Shown: positions 48,019 to 56,207, counted from the first letter of the stretch. The stretch is DNA of 64,000 nt from Stutzerimonas stutzeri (GCF_038561965.1 NZ_CP139348.1:3906001-3970000); one strand, 5' to 3'. Program-made: numbers and translations. Notes: a model not told the origin generated them from the sequence alone.

Positions 48019-48519
48019 TCAGGAAATCTCCTCGACGCTCTTGCCGCGCTTGGCAGCAATCGACTCAGGCGACTGCATCGCCTTCAATCCCTTGAAGGTG
48101 GCATGAACCACGTTCACCGGGTTGGTAGAGCCGTAGCACTTAGCCAGGACGTTCTGCACGCCAGCCACTTCCAGAATGGCACGCATAGCACCACCAGCGA
48201 TCACACCAGTACCTTCAGAAGCAGGCTGCATGTAGATCTTCGAAGCGCCATGGGCGGCTTTGGTAGCGTACTGCAGCGTAGTGCCGTTCAGATCAACCTG
48301 GATCATGTTGCGGCGAGCCGCCTCCATGGCCTTCTGAATCGCAGCCGGTACTTCACGGGACTTACCGCGACCGAAACCTACGCGACCTTTGCCATCACCC
48401 ACTACAGTCAGCGCGGTGAAGGTGAAGATACGACCACCTTTTACGGTTTTTGCGACGCGGTTAACTTGAACCAATTTCTCGATGTAGCCTTCGTCGCGCT
48501 TTTGCTCGTTATTTGCCAT
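48019..48519 (-). CDS. rpsE: Ribosomal protein S5
   Basis: A 166-aa protein with the double-stranded-RNA-binding-like N-terminal half (YIEKLVQVNRVAKTVKGGRIFTFTALTVVGDGKGRVGFG) and the S5 C-terminal fold (GVIAGGAMRAILEVAGVQNVLAKCYGSTNPVNVVHATFKGL). The spectinomycin-contact loop near VKGGR looks unaltered. Gap to rplR 3 bp. Confidence 0.98.
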   Translation of the reverse strand: MANNEQKRDEGYIEKLVQVNRVAKTVKGGRIFTFTALTVVGDGKGRVGFGRGKSREVPAAIQKAMEAARRNMIQVDLNGTTLQYATKAAHGASKIYMQPASEGTGVIAGGAMRAILEVAGVQNVLAKCYGSTNPVNVVHATFKGLKAMQSPESIAAKRGKSVEEIS

Positions 48520-48522
48520 AAC

Positions 48523-48873
48523 TTAGAACTCCAGCCCGCCTTCACGAGCAGCATCAGCCAGTGCCTTCACACGACCGTGGTACTTGAAGCCAGAACGGTC
48601 GAACGCCACCTGAGTGACACCTGCGGCTTTCGCACGCTCAGCGACCAGCTGACCGACTTTCTTGGCAGCGTCGACATTGCCGGTGGCAGCATCACGCAGT
48701 TCTTTGTCCAGAGTCGAGGCGCTGGCCAGGACCTTGCCGCCGTCGGCCGAAAGGACCTGGGCGTAGATGTGCTGGGAAGAGCGGTACACGCAAAGGCGTA
48801 CGGTTTCCAGCTCGCGCATCTTCAGGCGTGCCTTGCGAGCGCGACGCAGACGAGTTTCTTTCTTTACGCTCAT
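48523..48873 (-). CDS. rplR: Ribosomal protein L18
   Basis: A 116-aa 5S rRNA-binding protein: MSVKKETRLRRARKARLKMREL, VYRSSQHIYAQVLSADGGKVLASAST, and the closing RSGFKYHGRVKALADAAREGGLEF. It lies 10 bp after rplF. Normal length for Pseudomonas. Confidence 0.98.
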   Translation of the reverse strand: MSVKKETRLRRARKARLKMRELETVRLCVYRSSQHIYAQVLSADGGKVLASASTLDKELRDAATGNVDAAKKVGQLVAERAKAAGVTQVAFDRSGFKYHGRVKALADAAREGGLEF

Positions 48874-48883
48874 TTGCTATGCC

Positions 48884-49417
48884 CTACTTCTTCTTAGCTT
48901 CTTTGCGACGGACTACTTCATCCGAGTACCGCACACCTTTACCCTTGTAAGGCTCAGGACGACGGAAGTCGCGGATTTCAGCAGCCACCTGACCGACCAG
49001 TTGCTTGTCGACACCCTTGATCAGGATATCGGTCTGGCTGGGGGTCTCAGCGGTAACGCCTTGCGGCAGTTCATAATCCACCGGATGCGAGAAACCGAGA
49101 GCCAGGGACAGCACTTGACCTTTGGCTTGCGCCTTGTAACCAACACCAACCAGCTGGAGCTTACGCTCGAAGCCTTGGCTGACGCCGATCACCATATTGT
49201 TGACCAGTGCACGGGTAGTACCGGCCATGGCGCGAGTCTGCTGATCGCCATTGCGAGCAGCAAAACGCAATTCACCAGCCTCATGGACTACTTCCACAGA
49301 CGAGTGCACATTCAGTTCCAGAGTACCCTTGGCACCCTTTACCGAAAGCTGTTGGCCGGAAATGTTGAATTCAACACCAGCGGGCAGCTTGACGGGGTTC
49401 TTAGCAACGCGAGACAT
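48884..49417 (-). CDS. rplF: Ribosomal protein L6
   Basis: A 177-aa protein of two similar domains (VEFNISGQQLSVKGAKGTLELNV and YKAQAKGQVLSLALGFSHPVDYELPQGV), ending in the signature PEPYKGKGVRYSDEVVRRKEAKKK. It sits near the sarcin-ricin loop and factor-binding site. 12 bp after rpsH. Confidence 0.98.
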   Translation of the reverse strand: MSRVAKNPVKLPAGVEFNISGQQLSVKGAKGTLELNVHSSVEVVHEAGELRFAARNGDQQTRAMAGTTRALVNNMVIGVSQGFERKLQLVGVGYKAQAKGQVLSLALGFSHPVDYELPQGVTAETPSQTDILIKGVDKQLVGQVAAEIRDFRRPEPYKGKGVRYSDEVVRRKEAKKK

Positions 49418-49429
49418 GCTTATCCCCCC

Positions 49430-49822
49430 TTAGAACACTGTGCAGAGCACTTCGCCGCCAACGCCAGCAGCGCGAGCGGCCCGATCAGTCATCACACCTT
49501 TGTTGGTGGAGACAATCGAAACACCCAGACCGCCGCGTACTTTCGGCAACTGATCAACGGATTTGTACTGGCGAAGGCCAGGACGGCTTACGCGCTTAAG
49601 CTCCTCGATGACCGGACGGCCCTCGAAGTACTTCAGCTCGATAGACAGCTGCGGCTTGGCGTCGCTGCTGACGTTGTATCCTGCGATATAGCCTTCACCT
49701 TGAAGAACGTTGGCTACAGCCACCTTCAACGTGGAAGACGGCATGCTTACGACGGACTTTTCGGCCATCTGGGCATTACGGATACGAGTTAGCATGTCCG
49801 CTAACGGGTCCTGCATACTCAT
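49430..49822 (-). CDS. rpsH: Ribosomal protein S8
   Basis: A 130-aa central-domain 16S-binding protein: MSMQDPLADMLTRIRNAQMAEK, YKSVDQLPKVRGGLGVSIVSTNKGVMTDRAARAAGVGGEVLCTVF. In E. coli it represses the spc operon. Here it is preceded by an unusually long 182-bp gap from rpsN containing a promoter-like sequence and terminator-like hairpins, so its transcription may be partly independent. TTAGGAG lies before the start. Confidence 0.98.
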   Translation of the reverse strand: MSMQDPLADMLTRIRNAQMAEKSVVSMPSSTLKVAVANVLQGEGYIAGYNVSSDAKPQLSIELKYFEGRPVIEELKRVSRPGLRQYKSVDQLPKVRGGLGVSIVSTNKGVMTDRAARAAGVGGEVLCTVF

Positions 49823-49842
49823 GGGCGCTTAGCTCCTAATAC

Positions 49843-49866
49843 AAAAAAATAAGCCCGCAAGGGCTC
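49843..49866 (-). terminator. Terminator-like hairpin just upstream of rpsH
   Basis: On the minus strand GAGCCC / TTGC / GGGCTT followed by A and seven T residues (49849-49843) has the form of an intrinsic terminator, ending about 20 bp before the rpsH start codon and just ahead of its ribosome site. In an operon that must be read through it would act as an attenuator, or as the 3' end of a short RNA. Confidence 0.7.
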
Positions 49867-49919
49867 GTGTCGCCTACCGAATGAGCGAGCACTACAGTGC
49901 GAGGCTCGGGCGAGCCGGA
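49867..49919 (-). ncRNA. Candidate short structured RNA or leader in the rpsN-rpsH gap
   Basis: A transcript started from the TTGATT-N17-TAGAAT promoter would contain GGCTC/GCCC/GAGCC (a compact hairpin) and then GCAC/TGTA/GTGC inside flanking GAGC...GCTC arms, before the GAGCCC terminator hairpin and T-run. Total length would be about 70-80 nt. There is no tRNA fold and no ORF of note. It could equally be a leader controlling rpsH and downstream genes. Confidence 0.4.
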
Positions 49920-49920
49920 C

Positions 49921-49949
49921 ATTCTAGAGACACTTCTGAAACGAATCAA
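49921..49949 (-). promoter_or_regulatory. Promoter-like sequence inside the spc operon
   Basis: TTGATT-N17-TAGAAT on the minus strand (49949 to 49921) has ideal spacing and five of six consensus bases in the -10. The -35 lies in the 3' arm of the 49945-49968 hairpin. It would give a transcript starting near 49914, about 90 nt before rpsH. Confidence 0.55.
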
Positions 49950-49968
49950 GCCCCATGAGGGGCTTGAT
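49945..49968. other. Perfect 10-bp-stem hairpin in the rpsN-rpsH gap
   Basis: ATCAAGCCCC / ATGA / GGGGCTTGAT is a perfect inverted repeat. On the minus strand it follows the first terminator-like hairpin and overlaps the -35 hexamer, and it lacks a T-run in that direction. It may be an antiterminator partner or a ribosomal-protein binding structure. Confidence 0.7.
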
Positions 49969-49996
49969 CAAAAACAAACAGGACCGAAGGCCCTGT
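49969..49996 (-). terminator. Terminator-like hairpin directly after rpsN
   Basis: On the minus strand ACAGGGCC-TTCG-GTCCTGT forms a stem capped by a UUCG-type loop, then TTGTTTTTG. It starts 8 bp after the rpsN stop codon. The shape is that of an intrinsic terminator in the middle of an essential operon, so partial read-through or antitermination is expected. Confidence 0.65.
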
Positions 49997-50004
49997 CTAT
50001 TTCA

Positions 50005-50310
50005 TTACCAGCTGGCCTTGACCAGACCTGGCACGTCACCACGCATTGCAGCCTGCCGCAGCATGTTGCGCGAAAGGCCGAACTTGCGATAAACGCCATG
50101 CGGACGCCCGGTCAGACGGCAGCGGTTACGCAGGCGCGCAGCGCTTGCGTCGCGAGGCTGCTTCTGCAGAGCTACCTGAGCTTCCCAACGCGCCTCCGGA
50201 GTGGACTCCGGGCTAGCGATGATGGCCTTCAGTGCAGCACGCTTCTGGGCGAACTTGGCAACCGTCTGCTGACGCTTCAGCTCACGGTTCTTCATGCTTT
50301 GCTTAGCCAT
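50005..50310 (-). CDS. rpsN: Ribosomal protein S14
   Basis: A 101-aa long-form S14: MAKQSMKNRELKRQQTVAKFAQKR and the conserved RNRCRLTGRPHGVYRKFGLSRNMLRQAAMRGDVPGLVKASW. It is the zinc-free type, with a single Cys and no CxxC pairs. The ATG at 50310 starts MAKQSMKN; a frame extending to 50376 overlaps rplE and is not used. 13 bp after rplE. Confidence 0.97.
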   Translation of the reverse strand: MAKQSMKNRELKRQQTVAKFAQKRAALKAIIASPESTPEARWEAQVALQKQPRDASAARLRNRCRLTGRPHGVYRKFGLSRNMLRQAAMRGDVPGLVKASW

Positions 50311-50323
50311 GTGCCTACTCCAA

Positions 50324-50863
50324 TCAGTTACGGAACGGGAAGTTGAAAGCACGCAGCAGAGCGCGTCCTTCATCATCCGTCCGAGCAGTGGTAGTCAGAG
50401 TGATGTCCAGACCACGAAGGGCATCAATCTTGTCGTAGTCGATCTCCGGGAAGATGATCTGCTCTTTCACGCCCATGCTGTAGTTGCCGCGCCCATCGAA
50501 GGACTTGGCATTCAGGCCGCGGAAGTCACGCACGCGCGGCAGGGAGATAGAAAGCAGGCGATCCAGGAACTCGTACATACGATCACTGCGCAAAGTCACC
50601 TTGACGCCGATCGGCCAGCCTTCGCGAACCTTAAAGCCTGCGATGGACTTGCGAGCGTGGGTCACTACGACCTTCTGGCCGGTAATCTTCTCAAGATCGG
50701 CAACTGCGTTGTCGATGATTTTCTTGTCACCGATCGCTTCGCCGATACCCATGTTAAGGGTGATCTTGGTAATGCGCGGAACCTCCATCACGTTGCCGAG
50801 CTGAAGTTCTTCCTTCAGCTTGGGCGCGATTTCCTTCCGATAAACTTCTTTTAGTCGTGCCAT
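50324..50863 (-). CDS. rplE: Ribosomal protein L5
   Basis: A 179-aa 5S rRNA-binding protein: MARLKEVYRKEIAPKLKEEL, ITKITLNMGIGEAIGDKKIIDNAV, and C-terminal TARTDDEGRALLRAFNFPFRN. It bridges to S13 in the small subunit. 19 bp after rplX. In E. coli the S8 translational repression site lies at the start of this gene. Confidence 0.98.
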   Translation of the reverse strand: MARLKEVYRKEIAPKLKEELQLGNVMEVPRITKITLNMGIGEAIGDKKIIDNAVADLEKITGQKVVVTHARKSIAGFKVREGWPIGVKVTLRSDRMYEFLDRLLSISLPRVRDFRGLNAKSFDGRGNYSMGVKEQIIFPEIDYDKIDALRGLDITLTTTARTDDEGRALLRAFNFPFRN

Positions 50864-50882
50864 GGTTATCTACCTAGCAGTC

Positions 50883-51197
50883 TCAAGCGTCAACCGGCTT
50901 CTGGGTCGACTTGAAGACACGAATTTTCTTGCCCTCTTCAACCTTGAAGCCAACGCGGTCTGCCTTGTTGGTCTCACCGTTGAAAATGGCGACGTTAGAG
51001 ACGTGCAAAGGCGCCTCCTTCTCGACGATACCGCCCTGAACGCCGGACATCGGGTTCGGCTTGGTATGGCGCTTTACCAGGTTGATCCCACCAACGACCA
51101 AACGGTCGTCAGCGAGAACCTTGAGCACCTTACCGCGCTTGCCCTTGTCTTTGCCGGCGATGACGATGATCTCGTCGTTGCGACGAATCTTTTGCAT
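50883..51197 (-). CDS. rplX: Ribosomal protein L24
   Basis: A 104-aa assembly-initiating 23S-binding protein with the KOW motif at the N-terminus ([36 protein letters not shown]) and [30 protein letters not shown]. 11 bp after rplN. Confidence 0.97.
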
Positions 51198-51208
51198 GCG
51201 GCTACTCC

Positions 51209-51577
51209 TTACAGCACTTCAGGGGCGAGCGAGACGATTTTCATGAACTTCTCGGTACGAAGTTCACGCGTCACCGGCCCAAAGATACGGGTGCCGATAG
51301 GCTCCTGCTTGTTGTTCAGCAGAACAGCAGCATTGCCATCGAAGCGAATGATTGAACCATCGGGACGACGAACGCCGTGACGGGTGCGAACCACAACTGC
51401 GGTCATCACCTGGCCCTTCTTGACCTTGCCACGAGGAATCGCTTCCTTGACGGTTACCTTGATAATGTCGCCGATGCCGGCGTAACGGCGGTGGGAACCG
51501 CCGAGCACCTTGATACACATGACGCGACGAGCGCCACTGTTATCAGCCACATCGAGCATGGATTGAGTCTGAATCAT
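51209..51577 (-). CDS. rplN: Ribosomal protein L14
   Basis: A 122-aa beta-barrel protein: [58 protein letters not shown] in sequence order, ending [12 protein letters not shown]. It forms part of intersubunit bridge B8. First gene of the spc segment, 23 bp after rpsQ; no separate promoter was seen, so S10-spc read-through is likely. Confidence 0.98.
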
Positions 51578-51600
51578 ATAATTTCTCCGACCCCTAGCCC

Positions 51601-51867
51601 TTAGACTTCGACGGCGCGTTCAACGACATCAACCAGCATCCAGGACTTAGTCTTTGCCAGCGGACGAGTCTCGCGGATGGTGACCTTGTCGCCGATACGG
51701 CACTGGTTGGTTTCGTCGTGGGCGTGCAGCTTGGTCGAACGCTTCACGTATTTACCGTAGATCGGGTGCTTAACGCGACGCTCGATCAGAACGGTGATGG
51801 TCTTGTCCATCTTGTCGCTGACGACGCGACCGGTCAGCGTACGGACGGTTTTCTGAGCTTCAGCCAT
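51601..51867 (-). CDS. rpsQ: Ribosomal protein S17
   Basis: An 88-aa OB-fold protein: MAEAQKTVRTLTGRVVSDKMDKTITVLIERRVKHPIYGKYVKRS, then HDETNQCRIGDKVTIRETRPLAKTKSW. The ATG at 51867 is used because it gives the normal start; an ATG two codons upstream overlaps rpmC. It ends the S10 segment. Confidence 0.97.
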   Translation of the reverse strand: MAEAQKTVRTLTGRVVSDKMDKTITVLIERRVKHPIYGKYVKRSTKLHAHDETNQCRIGDKVTIRETRPLAKTKSWMLVDVVERAVEV

Positions 51868-51869
51868 GA

Positions 51870-52061
51870 TCACTTACCTGCCTGCTGGTTGAGCACAGTC
51901 TTGACGCGAGCGATGTCGCGCTTGACTTGCGAGAGCAGGTGAGACTGCCCCAACTGGCCAGTCGCCTTCTGCATGCGCAGATTGAACTGGTCCCGCAGCA
52001 GCTCGAGCAGTTGCTCGTTCAGCTGCTCAACGGATTTTTCACGAAGTTCATTCGCTTTCAT
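51870..52061 (-). CDS. rpmC: Ribosomal protein L29
   Basis: A 63-aa helical hairpin protein near the tunnel exit: MKANELREKSVEQLNEQLLELLRDQFNLRMQ, ending VKTVLNQQAGK. Its ATG shares a base with the rplP stop (TGATG); rpsQ follows after 2 bp. Confidence 0.97.
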   Translation of the reverse strand: MKANELREKSVEQLNEQLLELLRDQFNLRMQKATGQLGQSHLLSQVKRDIARVKTVLNQQAGK

Positions 52062-52474
52062 CACATCACCGTCCGCTTAACAAAGGAGGTGGCGAGCGGC
52101 AGCTTTGCAGCAGCCAGGGCGAAAGCCTCACGCGCCAGCTCTTCGGAAACACCCTCGATCTCGTAGAGCACCTTGCCCGGCTGAATCTGGGCTACCCAGT
52201 ACTCGACGCTACCCTTACCTTTACCCATACGAACTTCGAGGGGCTTTTTGGTAACAGGCTTGTCGGGGAACACGCGGATCCAGATCTTGCCGCCACGCTT
52301 AACGTGACGAGTCAGCGCACGACGTGCAGCCTCGATCTGGCGCGCGGTCAGACGACCACGGGAAACAGACTTCAACGCGAACTCGCCGAAGCTGACCTTG
52401 CTACCGCGCTGAGCCAGACCACGGTTGTGGCCGGTCATCTGCTTGCGGAATTTTGTACGCTTGGGTTGCAACAT
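52061..52474 (-). CDS. rplP: Ribosomal protein L16
   Basis: A 137-aa protein at the A-site region of the large subunit: MLQPKRTKFRKQMTGHNRGLAQRGSKVSFGEFALKSVSRGRLTARQIEAARRALTRHVKRGGKIWIRVFPDKP in order, with GKGSVEYWVAQIQPGKVLYE. Coupled to rpmC by a shared base; 12 bp after rpsC. Confidence 0.98.
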   Translation of the reverse strand: MLQPKRTKFRKQMTGHNRGLAQRGSKVSFGEFALKSVSRGRLTARQIEAARRALTRHVKRGGKIWIRVFPDKPVTKKPLEVRMGKGKGSVEYWVAQIQPGKVLYEIEGVSEELAREAFALAAAKLPLATSFVKRTVM

Positions 52475-52486
52475 TTGGCGTACCCC

Positions 52487-53173
52487 TTACTTAGCAGCTT
52501 TTTTACGAGGAGCGGGCGCTTGAGGCTTGAGCTCTTCATGGCGACCACCAATCACTTCGCCTTTGAAGATCCACACCTTCACGCCGATCACACCGTAAGT
52601 GGTGTGCGCTTCGTAAGTGTTGTAATCGATATCGGCACGCAGGGTGTGCAGAGGCACACGACCTTCGCGATACCACTCGGTACGGGCGATTTCAGCCCCA
52701 CCTAGACGACCACTGACCTGGATCTTGATGCCCTTGGCACCAATACGCATGGCGTTCTGCACGGCGCGCTTCATGGCGCGACGGAACATTACGCGACGCT
52801 CCAGCTGCTGAGCTACGCTCTGTGCAACCAGCATGGCGTCGAGCTCCGGCTTGCGGATCTCTTCGATGTTGATGTGCACAGGCACACCCATTTGCTTGGT
52901 CAGGTCCTGACGCAGCTTTTCAACATCCTCACCTTTCTTGCCGATCACGATGCCGGGACGAGCGGTGTGGATGGTGATGCGTGCGGTTTGTGCCGGGCGA
53001 TGGATATCGATACGGCTTACGGACGCGCTTTTTAGTTTGTCTTGGAGGTACTCACGCACGTTCAGATCTGCAAGCAGATAGTCTGCATACGTACGGCCGT
53101 CTGCGTACCAGACGGAGGTGTGCTCCTTGACGATTCCCAGGCGAATGCCAGTGGGATGTACTTTCTGACCCAT
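52487..53173 (-). CDS. rpsC: Ribosomal protein S3
   Basis: A 228-aa mRNA-entry-channel protein. It has an N-terminal KH domain (ITIHTARPGIVIGKKGEDVEKLRQDL, with the GxxG loop GKKG), the C-terminal S3 domain (MFRRAMKRAVQNAMRIGAKGIKIQVSGRLGGAEIARTEW), and a basic tail (KPQAPAPRKKAAK). The ATG at 53173 gives the universal MGQKVHPTGIRLG; the longer frame upstream runs through rplV. Confidence 0.98.
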   Translation of the reverse strand: MGQKVHPTGIRLGIVKEHTSVWYADGRTYADYLLADLNVREYLQDKLKSASVSRIDIHRPAQTARITIHTARPGIVIGKKGEDVEKLRQDLTKQMGVPVHINIEEIRKPELDAMLVAQSVAQQLERRVMFRRAMKRAVQNAMRIGAKGIKIQVSGRLGGAEIARTEWYREGRVPLHTLRADIDYNTYEAHTTYGVIGVKVWIFKGEVIGGRHEELKPQAPAPRKKAAK

Positions 53174-53186
53174 CTGATCGACTCCG

Positions 53187-53519
53187 TTACTTGTCCGCAA
53201 CCTTGACAGTGATATGGCAAGACCGCTTGACGATGCGATCAGCGCGGCCTTTGGCACGCGGCATGATGCGCTTAAGCGAACGCCCCTCGTTGACGAAGAC
53301 TGTGGAGACTTTGAGGTCATCCACATCAGCGCCTTCGTTGTGCTCGGCGTTGGCAACGGCCGACTCCAGCACTTTTTTCATGATCTCGGCGGCTTTCTTG
53401 CTACTGAAAGCCAGGAGGTTGAGCGCTTCGCCCACCTTCTTCCCGCGGATCTGGTCGGCGACCAGGCGGGCTTTCTGGGCGGAGATGCGAGCGCCCGACA
53501 ACTTAGCGGCTACTTCCAT
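53187..53519 (-). CDS. rplV: Ribosomal protein L22
   Basis: A 110-aa protein whose beta hairpin lines the exit tunnel: [44 protein letters not shown] and the loop [28 protein letters not shown]. No deletion in the tunnel loop (the region tied to macrolide resistance) is apparent. 13 bp gaps on both sides. Confidence 0.98.
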
Positions 53520-53532
53520 CTTTCCTTACCCC

Positions 53533-53808
53533 TTAGCGCTTGCCTTTCTTGTCCGCTACGTGCCCGCGATAGGTGCGGGTAGCAGCGAACTCGCCGAGTT
53601 TATGGCCGACCATGTCTTCGGACACGAGGACCGGAACATGCTGGCGACCGTTATGTACAGCGATGGTCAGACCGACCATTTGCGGCAGGATCATCGAACG
53701 ACGCGACCAGGTTTTCACCGGCTTGCGATCATTCTTTTCCAATGCCACTTCGACCTTCTTCAATAGGTGAAGATCGATAAAAGGACCTTTTTTCAGAGAA
53801 CGCGGCAC
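53533..53808 (-). CDS. rpsS: Ribosomal protein S19
   Basis: A 91-aa head protein: MPRSLKKGPFIDLHLLKKVE, WSRRSMILPQMVGLTIAVHNGRQHVPV, ending RTYRGHVADKKGKR. It contacts S13 and the A-site finger. 16 bp after rplB. Confidence 0.98.
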   Translation of the reverse strand: MPRSLKKGPFIDLHLLKKVEVALEKNDRKPVKTWSRRSMILPQMVGLTIAVHNGRQHVPVLVSEDMVGHKLGEFAATRTYRGHVADKKGKR

Positions 53809-53824
53809 TGTCGTATCCCTCTAG

Positions 53825-54646
53825 TTACTTGCGACGACGGACGATCATGTTATCGGTGCGCTTGTTAGTGCGGGTCTTCGCGCCCTTAGTCGGGAAGCCC
53901 CATGGCGACACCGGATGACGACCACCGGAGGTACGACCTTCACCACCACCGTGTGGGTGATCGACCGGGTTCATCGCGACACCACGAACGGTAGGACGAA
54001 TGCCCTTCCAGCGCTTGGCGCCGGCCTTACCCAACGAACGCAGGCTGTGCTCGGAATTCGAGACTTCGCCCAGCGTCGCACGGCACTCAGCCAACACTTT
54101 GCGCATCTCGCCGGAGCGCAGACGCAGCGTCACATAGGAACCCTCGCGAGCAACCAACTGAGCCGAGGCACCAGCGGAGCGAGCGATCTGAGCACCCTTG
54201 CCCGGCTTGAGCTCAACACCGTGGACGGTAGAACCCAGCGGGATATTGCGCAGCGGCAGACTATTACCAGCTTTGATCGGGGCATTGATACCCGAGACAA
54301 GCTGATCGCCAGCACTTACACCCTTCGGCGCGATGATGTAGCGACGCTCACCATCGGCATACTTCAGCAGAGCGATGTGTGCAGTACGGTTCGGGTCATA
54401 TTCGATACGCTCGACGATGGCTGGGATGCCATCCTTGTTGCGGCGAAAATCGACCAGACGATAGTGCTGCTTGTGACCACCACCGATGTGGCGAGTGGTG
54501 ATACGACCGTTGTTGTTACGGCCGCCAGTCTTCGACTTCTTCTCGAGCAGCGGTGCGTAAGGAGCGCCTTTGTGCAGCTCCTGATTGACCACCTTGACCA
54601 CAAAACGGCGGCCCGCGGAAGTCGGTTTGCATTTAACAATTGCCAT
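53825..54646 (-). CDS. rplB: Ribosomal protein L2
   Basis: A 273-aa 23S-binding protein needed for subunit association and peptidyl transfer. N-terminal OB/SH3 core (HIGGGHKQHYRLVDFRRNKDGIPAIVERIEYDPNRTAHIALL) and the conserved C-terminal VRGVAMNPVDHPHGGGEGRTSGGRHPVSPWG loop with the functionally important His. 14 bp after rplW. Confidence 0.98.
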   Translation of the reverse strand: MAIVKCKPTSAGRRFVVKVVNQELHKGAPYAPLLEKKSKTGGRNNNGRITTRHIGGGHKQHYRLVDFRRNKDGIPAIVERIEYDPNRTAHIALLKYADGERRYIIAPKGVSAGDQLVSGINAPIKAGNSLPLRNIPLGSTVHGVELKPGKGAQIARSAGASAQLVAREGSYVTLRLRSGEMRKVLAECRATLGEVSNSEHSLRSLGKAGAKRWKGIRPTVRGVAMNPVDHPHGGGEGRTSGGRHPVSPWGFPTKGAKTRTNKRTDNMIVRRRK

Positions 54647-54660
54647 GATGCACCCCTTCC

Positions 54661-54960
54661 TTACTCAGCACTGCCGGAGAAATCGAGATCCTGGCCTGGC
54701 TGAAGAGCGATATACGCCTTCTTCCAGTCGTTGCGCTTGCCCAGACCGCGAGCGGTACGCTTGGTCTTACCCTGAACATTCAGGGTGTTGACGGCAGCGA
54801 CCTTCACGTCGAACAGGCTCTCAACAGCCTTCTTGATTTCCAGCTTGGTTGCGTCAGTAGCAACCTTGAAAACAAATTGCTTCTTGCTGTCAGCCAGCAC
54901 GGTAGCCTTCTCAGAGACGTGCGGACCAAGCAGGACTTTAAATACGCGTTCCTGGTTCAT
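54661..54960 (-). CDS. rplW: Ribosomal protein L23
   Basis: A 99-aa tunnel-exit protein, docking site for trigger factor and SRP: MNQERVFKVLLGPHVSEKATVLAD, KVATDATKLEIKKAVESLFDVKVAAVNTLNVQGKTKR. It overlaps rplD by 4 nt (ATGA). Confidence 0.98.
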   Translation of the reverse strand: MNQERVFKVLLGPHVSEKATVLADSKKQFVFKVATDATKLEIKKAVESLFDVKVAAVNTLNVQGKTKRTARGLGKRNDWKKAYIALQPGQDLDFSGSAE

Positions 54961-55559
54961 CCCAGCAGCTCCTCGAATTTCTTCACAGCCGACACAGTGA
55001 TCAACACCTTGTCATAGGCGATCAGGCTGACCGGATCGGAACCCTGGACGTCACGCACATCTACATGCGGCAGGTTGCGTGCAGCCAGGTACAGGTTCTG
55101 ATCGACAGCATCGGAAACGATCAGCACATCGCTCAGACCCATACCATTGAGCTTGTTAGCAAGCACCTTGGTTTTCGGGGCATCGACGGCGAAATCTTCT
55201 ACGACAACAAGACGCTCGGAGCGGACCAGCTCAGCAAGAATGGAACGCAGCGCAGCGCGATACATCTTCTTGTTCAGCTTCTGCTCATGGTTTTGCGGAC
55301 GAGCAGCGAAAGTCACGCCACCGCCACGCCAGATCGGACCACGAGTGGTACCAGCACGAGCACGACCGGTGCCCTTCTGGCGCCACGGACGCTTGCCACC
55401 ACCGGACACATCGGAACGGGTTTTCTGCTGCTTGCTACCCTGACGACCGCCAGCCATGTAGGCGACAACTGCCTGGTGCACCAGCGTCTCGTTGTAATCG
55501 CCACCAAAGGTGCGATCGGAGACTTCGATGGCCTGTGCGCCATTTACATTCAATTGCAT
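54957..55559 (-). CDS. rplD: Ribosomal protein L4
   Basis: A 200-aa protein with the tunnel loop KQQKTRSDVSGGGKRPWRQKGTGRARAGTTRGPIWRGGG (about 45-85) and a C-terminal globular part (LVVVEDFAVDAPKTKVLANKLNGMGLSDVLIV). In E. coli it represses the S10 operon through a long leader; the leader here is short (see findings). 12 bp after rplC. Confidence 0.98.
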   Translation of the reverse strand: MQLNVNGAQAIEVSDRTFGGDYNETLVHQAVVAYMAGGRQGSKQQKTRSDVSGGGKRPWRQKGTGRARAGTTRGPIWRGGGVTFAARPQNHEQKLNKKMYRAALRSILAELVRSERLVVVEDFAVDAPKTKVLANKLNGMGLSDVLIVSDAVDQNLYLAARNLPHVDVRDVQGSDPVSLIAYDKVLITVSAVKKFEELLG

Positions 55560-55571
55560 GTGAACTCCCCC

Positions 55572-56207
55572 TTAACCGCGAGCCTTGGCGGCCGGACGCA
55601 CGAGCACGTCACCACCAGTGGCGCCGGGCACTGCGCCCTTCACCAAAAGCAGGTTCCGCTCAGCATCGACACGCACGATTTCCAGAGACTGCACGGTTAC
55701 GCGCTCGGCGCCCATGTGCCCGGACATCTTCTTGCCCTTGAATACACGACCTGGAGTCTGGCACTGACCGATAGAGCCCGGGACGCGGTGGGATACGGAG
55801 TTACCGTGGGTATTGTCCTGACCACGGAAGTTCCAGCGCTTGATGGTACCGGCAAAGCCTTTACCCTTGGACTGACCGGTGACATCCACCATTTGTCCAG
55901 CTTGGAAAATCTCGGCATTGATCTGGTCACCAACTTGGAACTCCTCGCCATCAAGGCGGAATTCCCAGACGCCACGACCTGCAGCAACATTCGCCTTCGC
56001 GAAGTGACCGGCCTGAGCCTTGGTAACACGGGACGCGCGACGCTCGCCGACAGTGACCTGCACTGCACGATAGCCATCGCTCTCTTCATTCTTGAACTGA
56101 GTGACGCGATTCGGTTCGATCTCGATGACCGTAACCGGAATAGAGACACCATCCTCGGTGAAAACGCGGGTCATACCGCATTTGCGACCGACTACACCAA
56201 TAGTCAT
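55572..56207 (-). CDS. rplC: Ribosomal protein L3
   Basis: A 211-aa early-assembly protein reaching the peptidyl transferase centre: MTIGVVGRKCGMTRVFTEDGVSIPVTVIE and the methylatable-Gln loop NFRGQDNTHGNSVSHRVPGSIGQCQTPGRVFKGKKMSGHMG. It is 82 bp after rpsJ, the longest gap in the S10 segment. Confidence 0.98.
   Translation of the reverse strand: MTIGVVGRKCGMTRVFTEDGVSIPVTVIEIEPNRVTQFKNEESDGYRAVQVTVGERRASRVTKAQAGHFAKANVAAGRGVWEFRLDGEEFQVGDQINAEIFQAGQMVDVTGQSKGKGFAGTIKRWNFRGQDNTHGNSVSHRVPGSIGQCQTPGRVFKGKKMSGHMGAERVTVQSLEIVRVDAERNLLLVKGAVPGATGGDVLVRPAAKARG

Noticed and set aside
49867..49919. tRNA-like or ORF content in the rpsN-rpsH gap
   Set aside because: No acceptor stem, T-loop GTTC motif or CCA end, and no start codon with ribosome site; kept only as a structured-RNA candidate.
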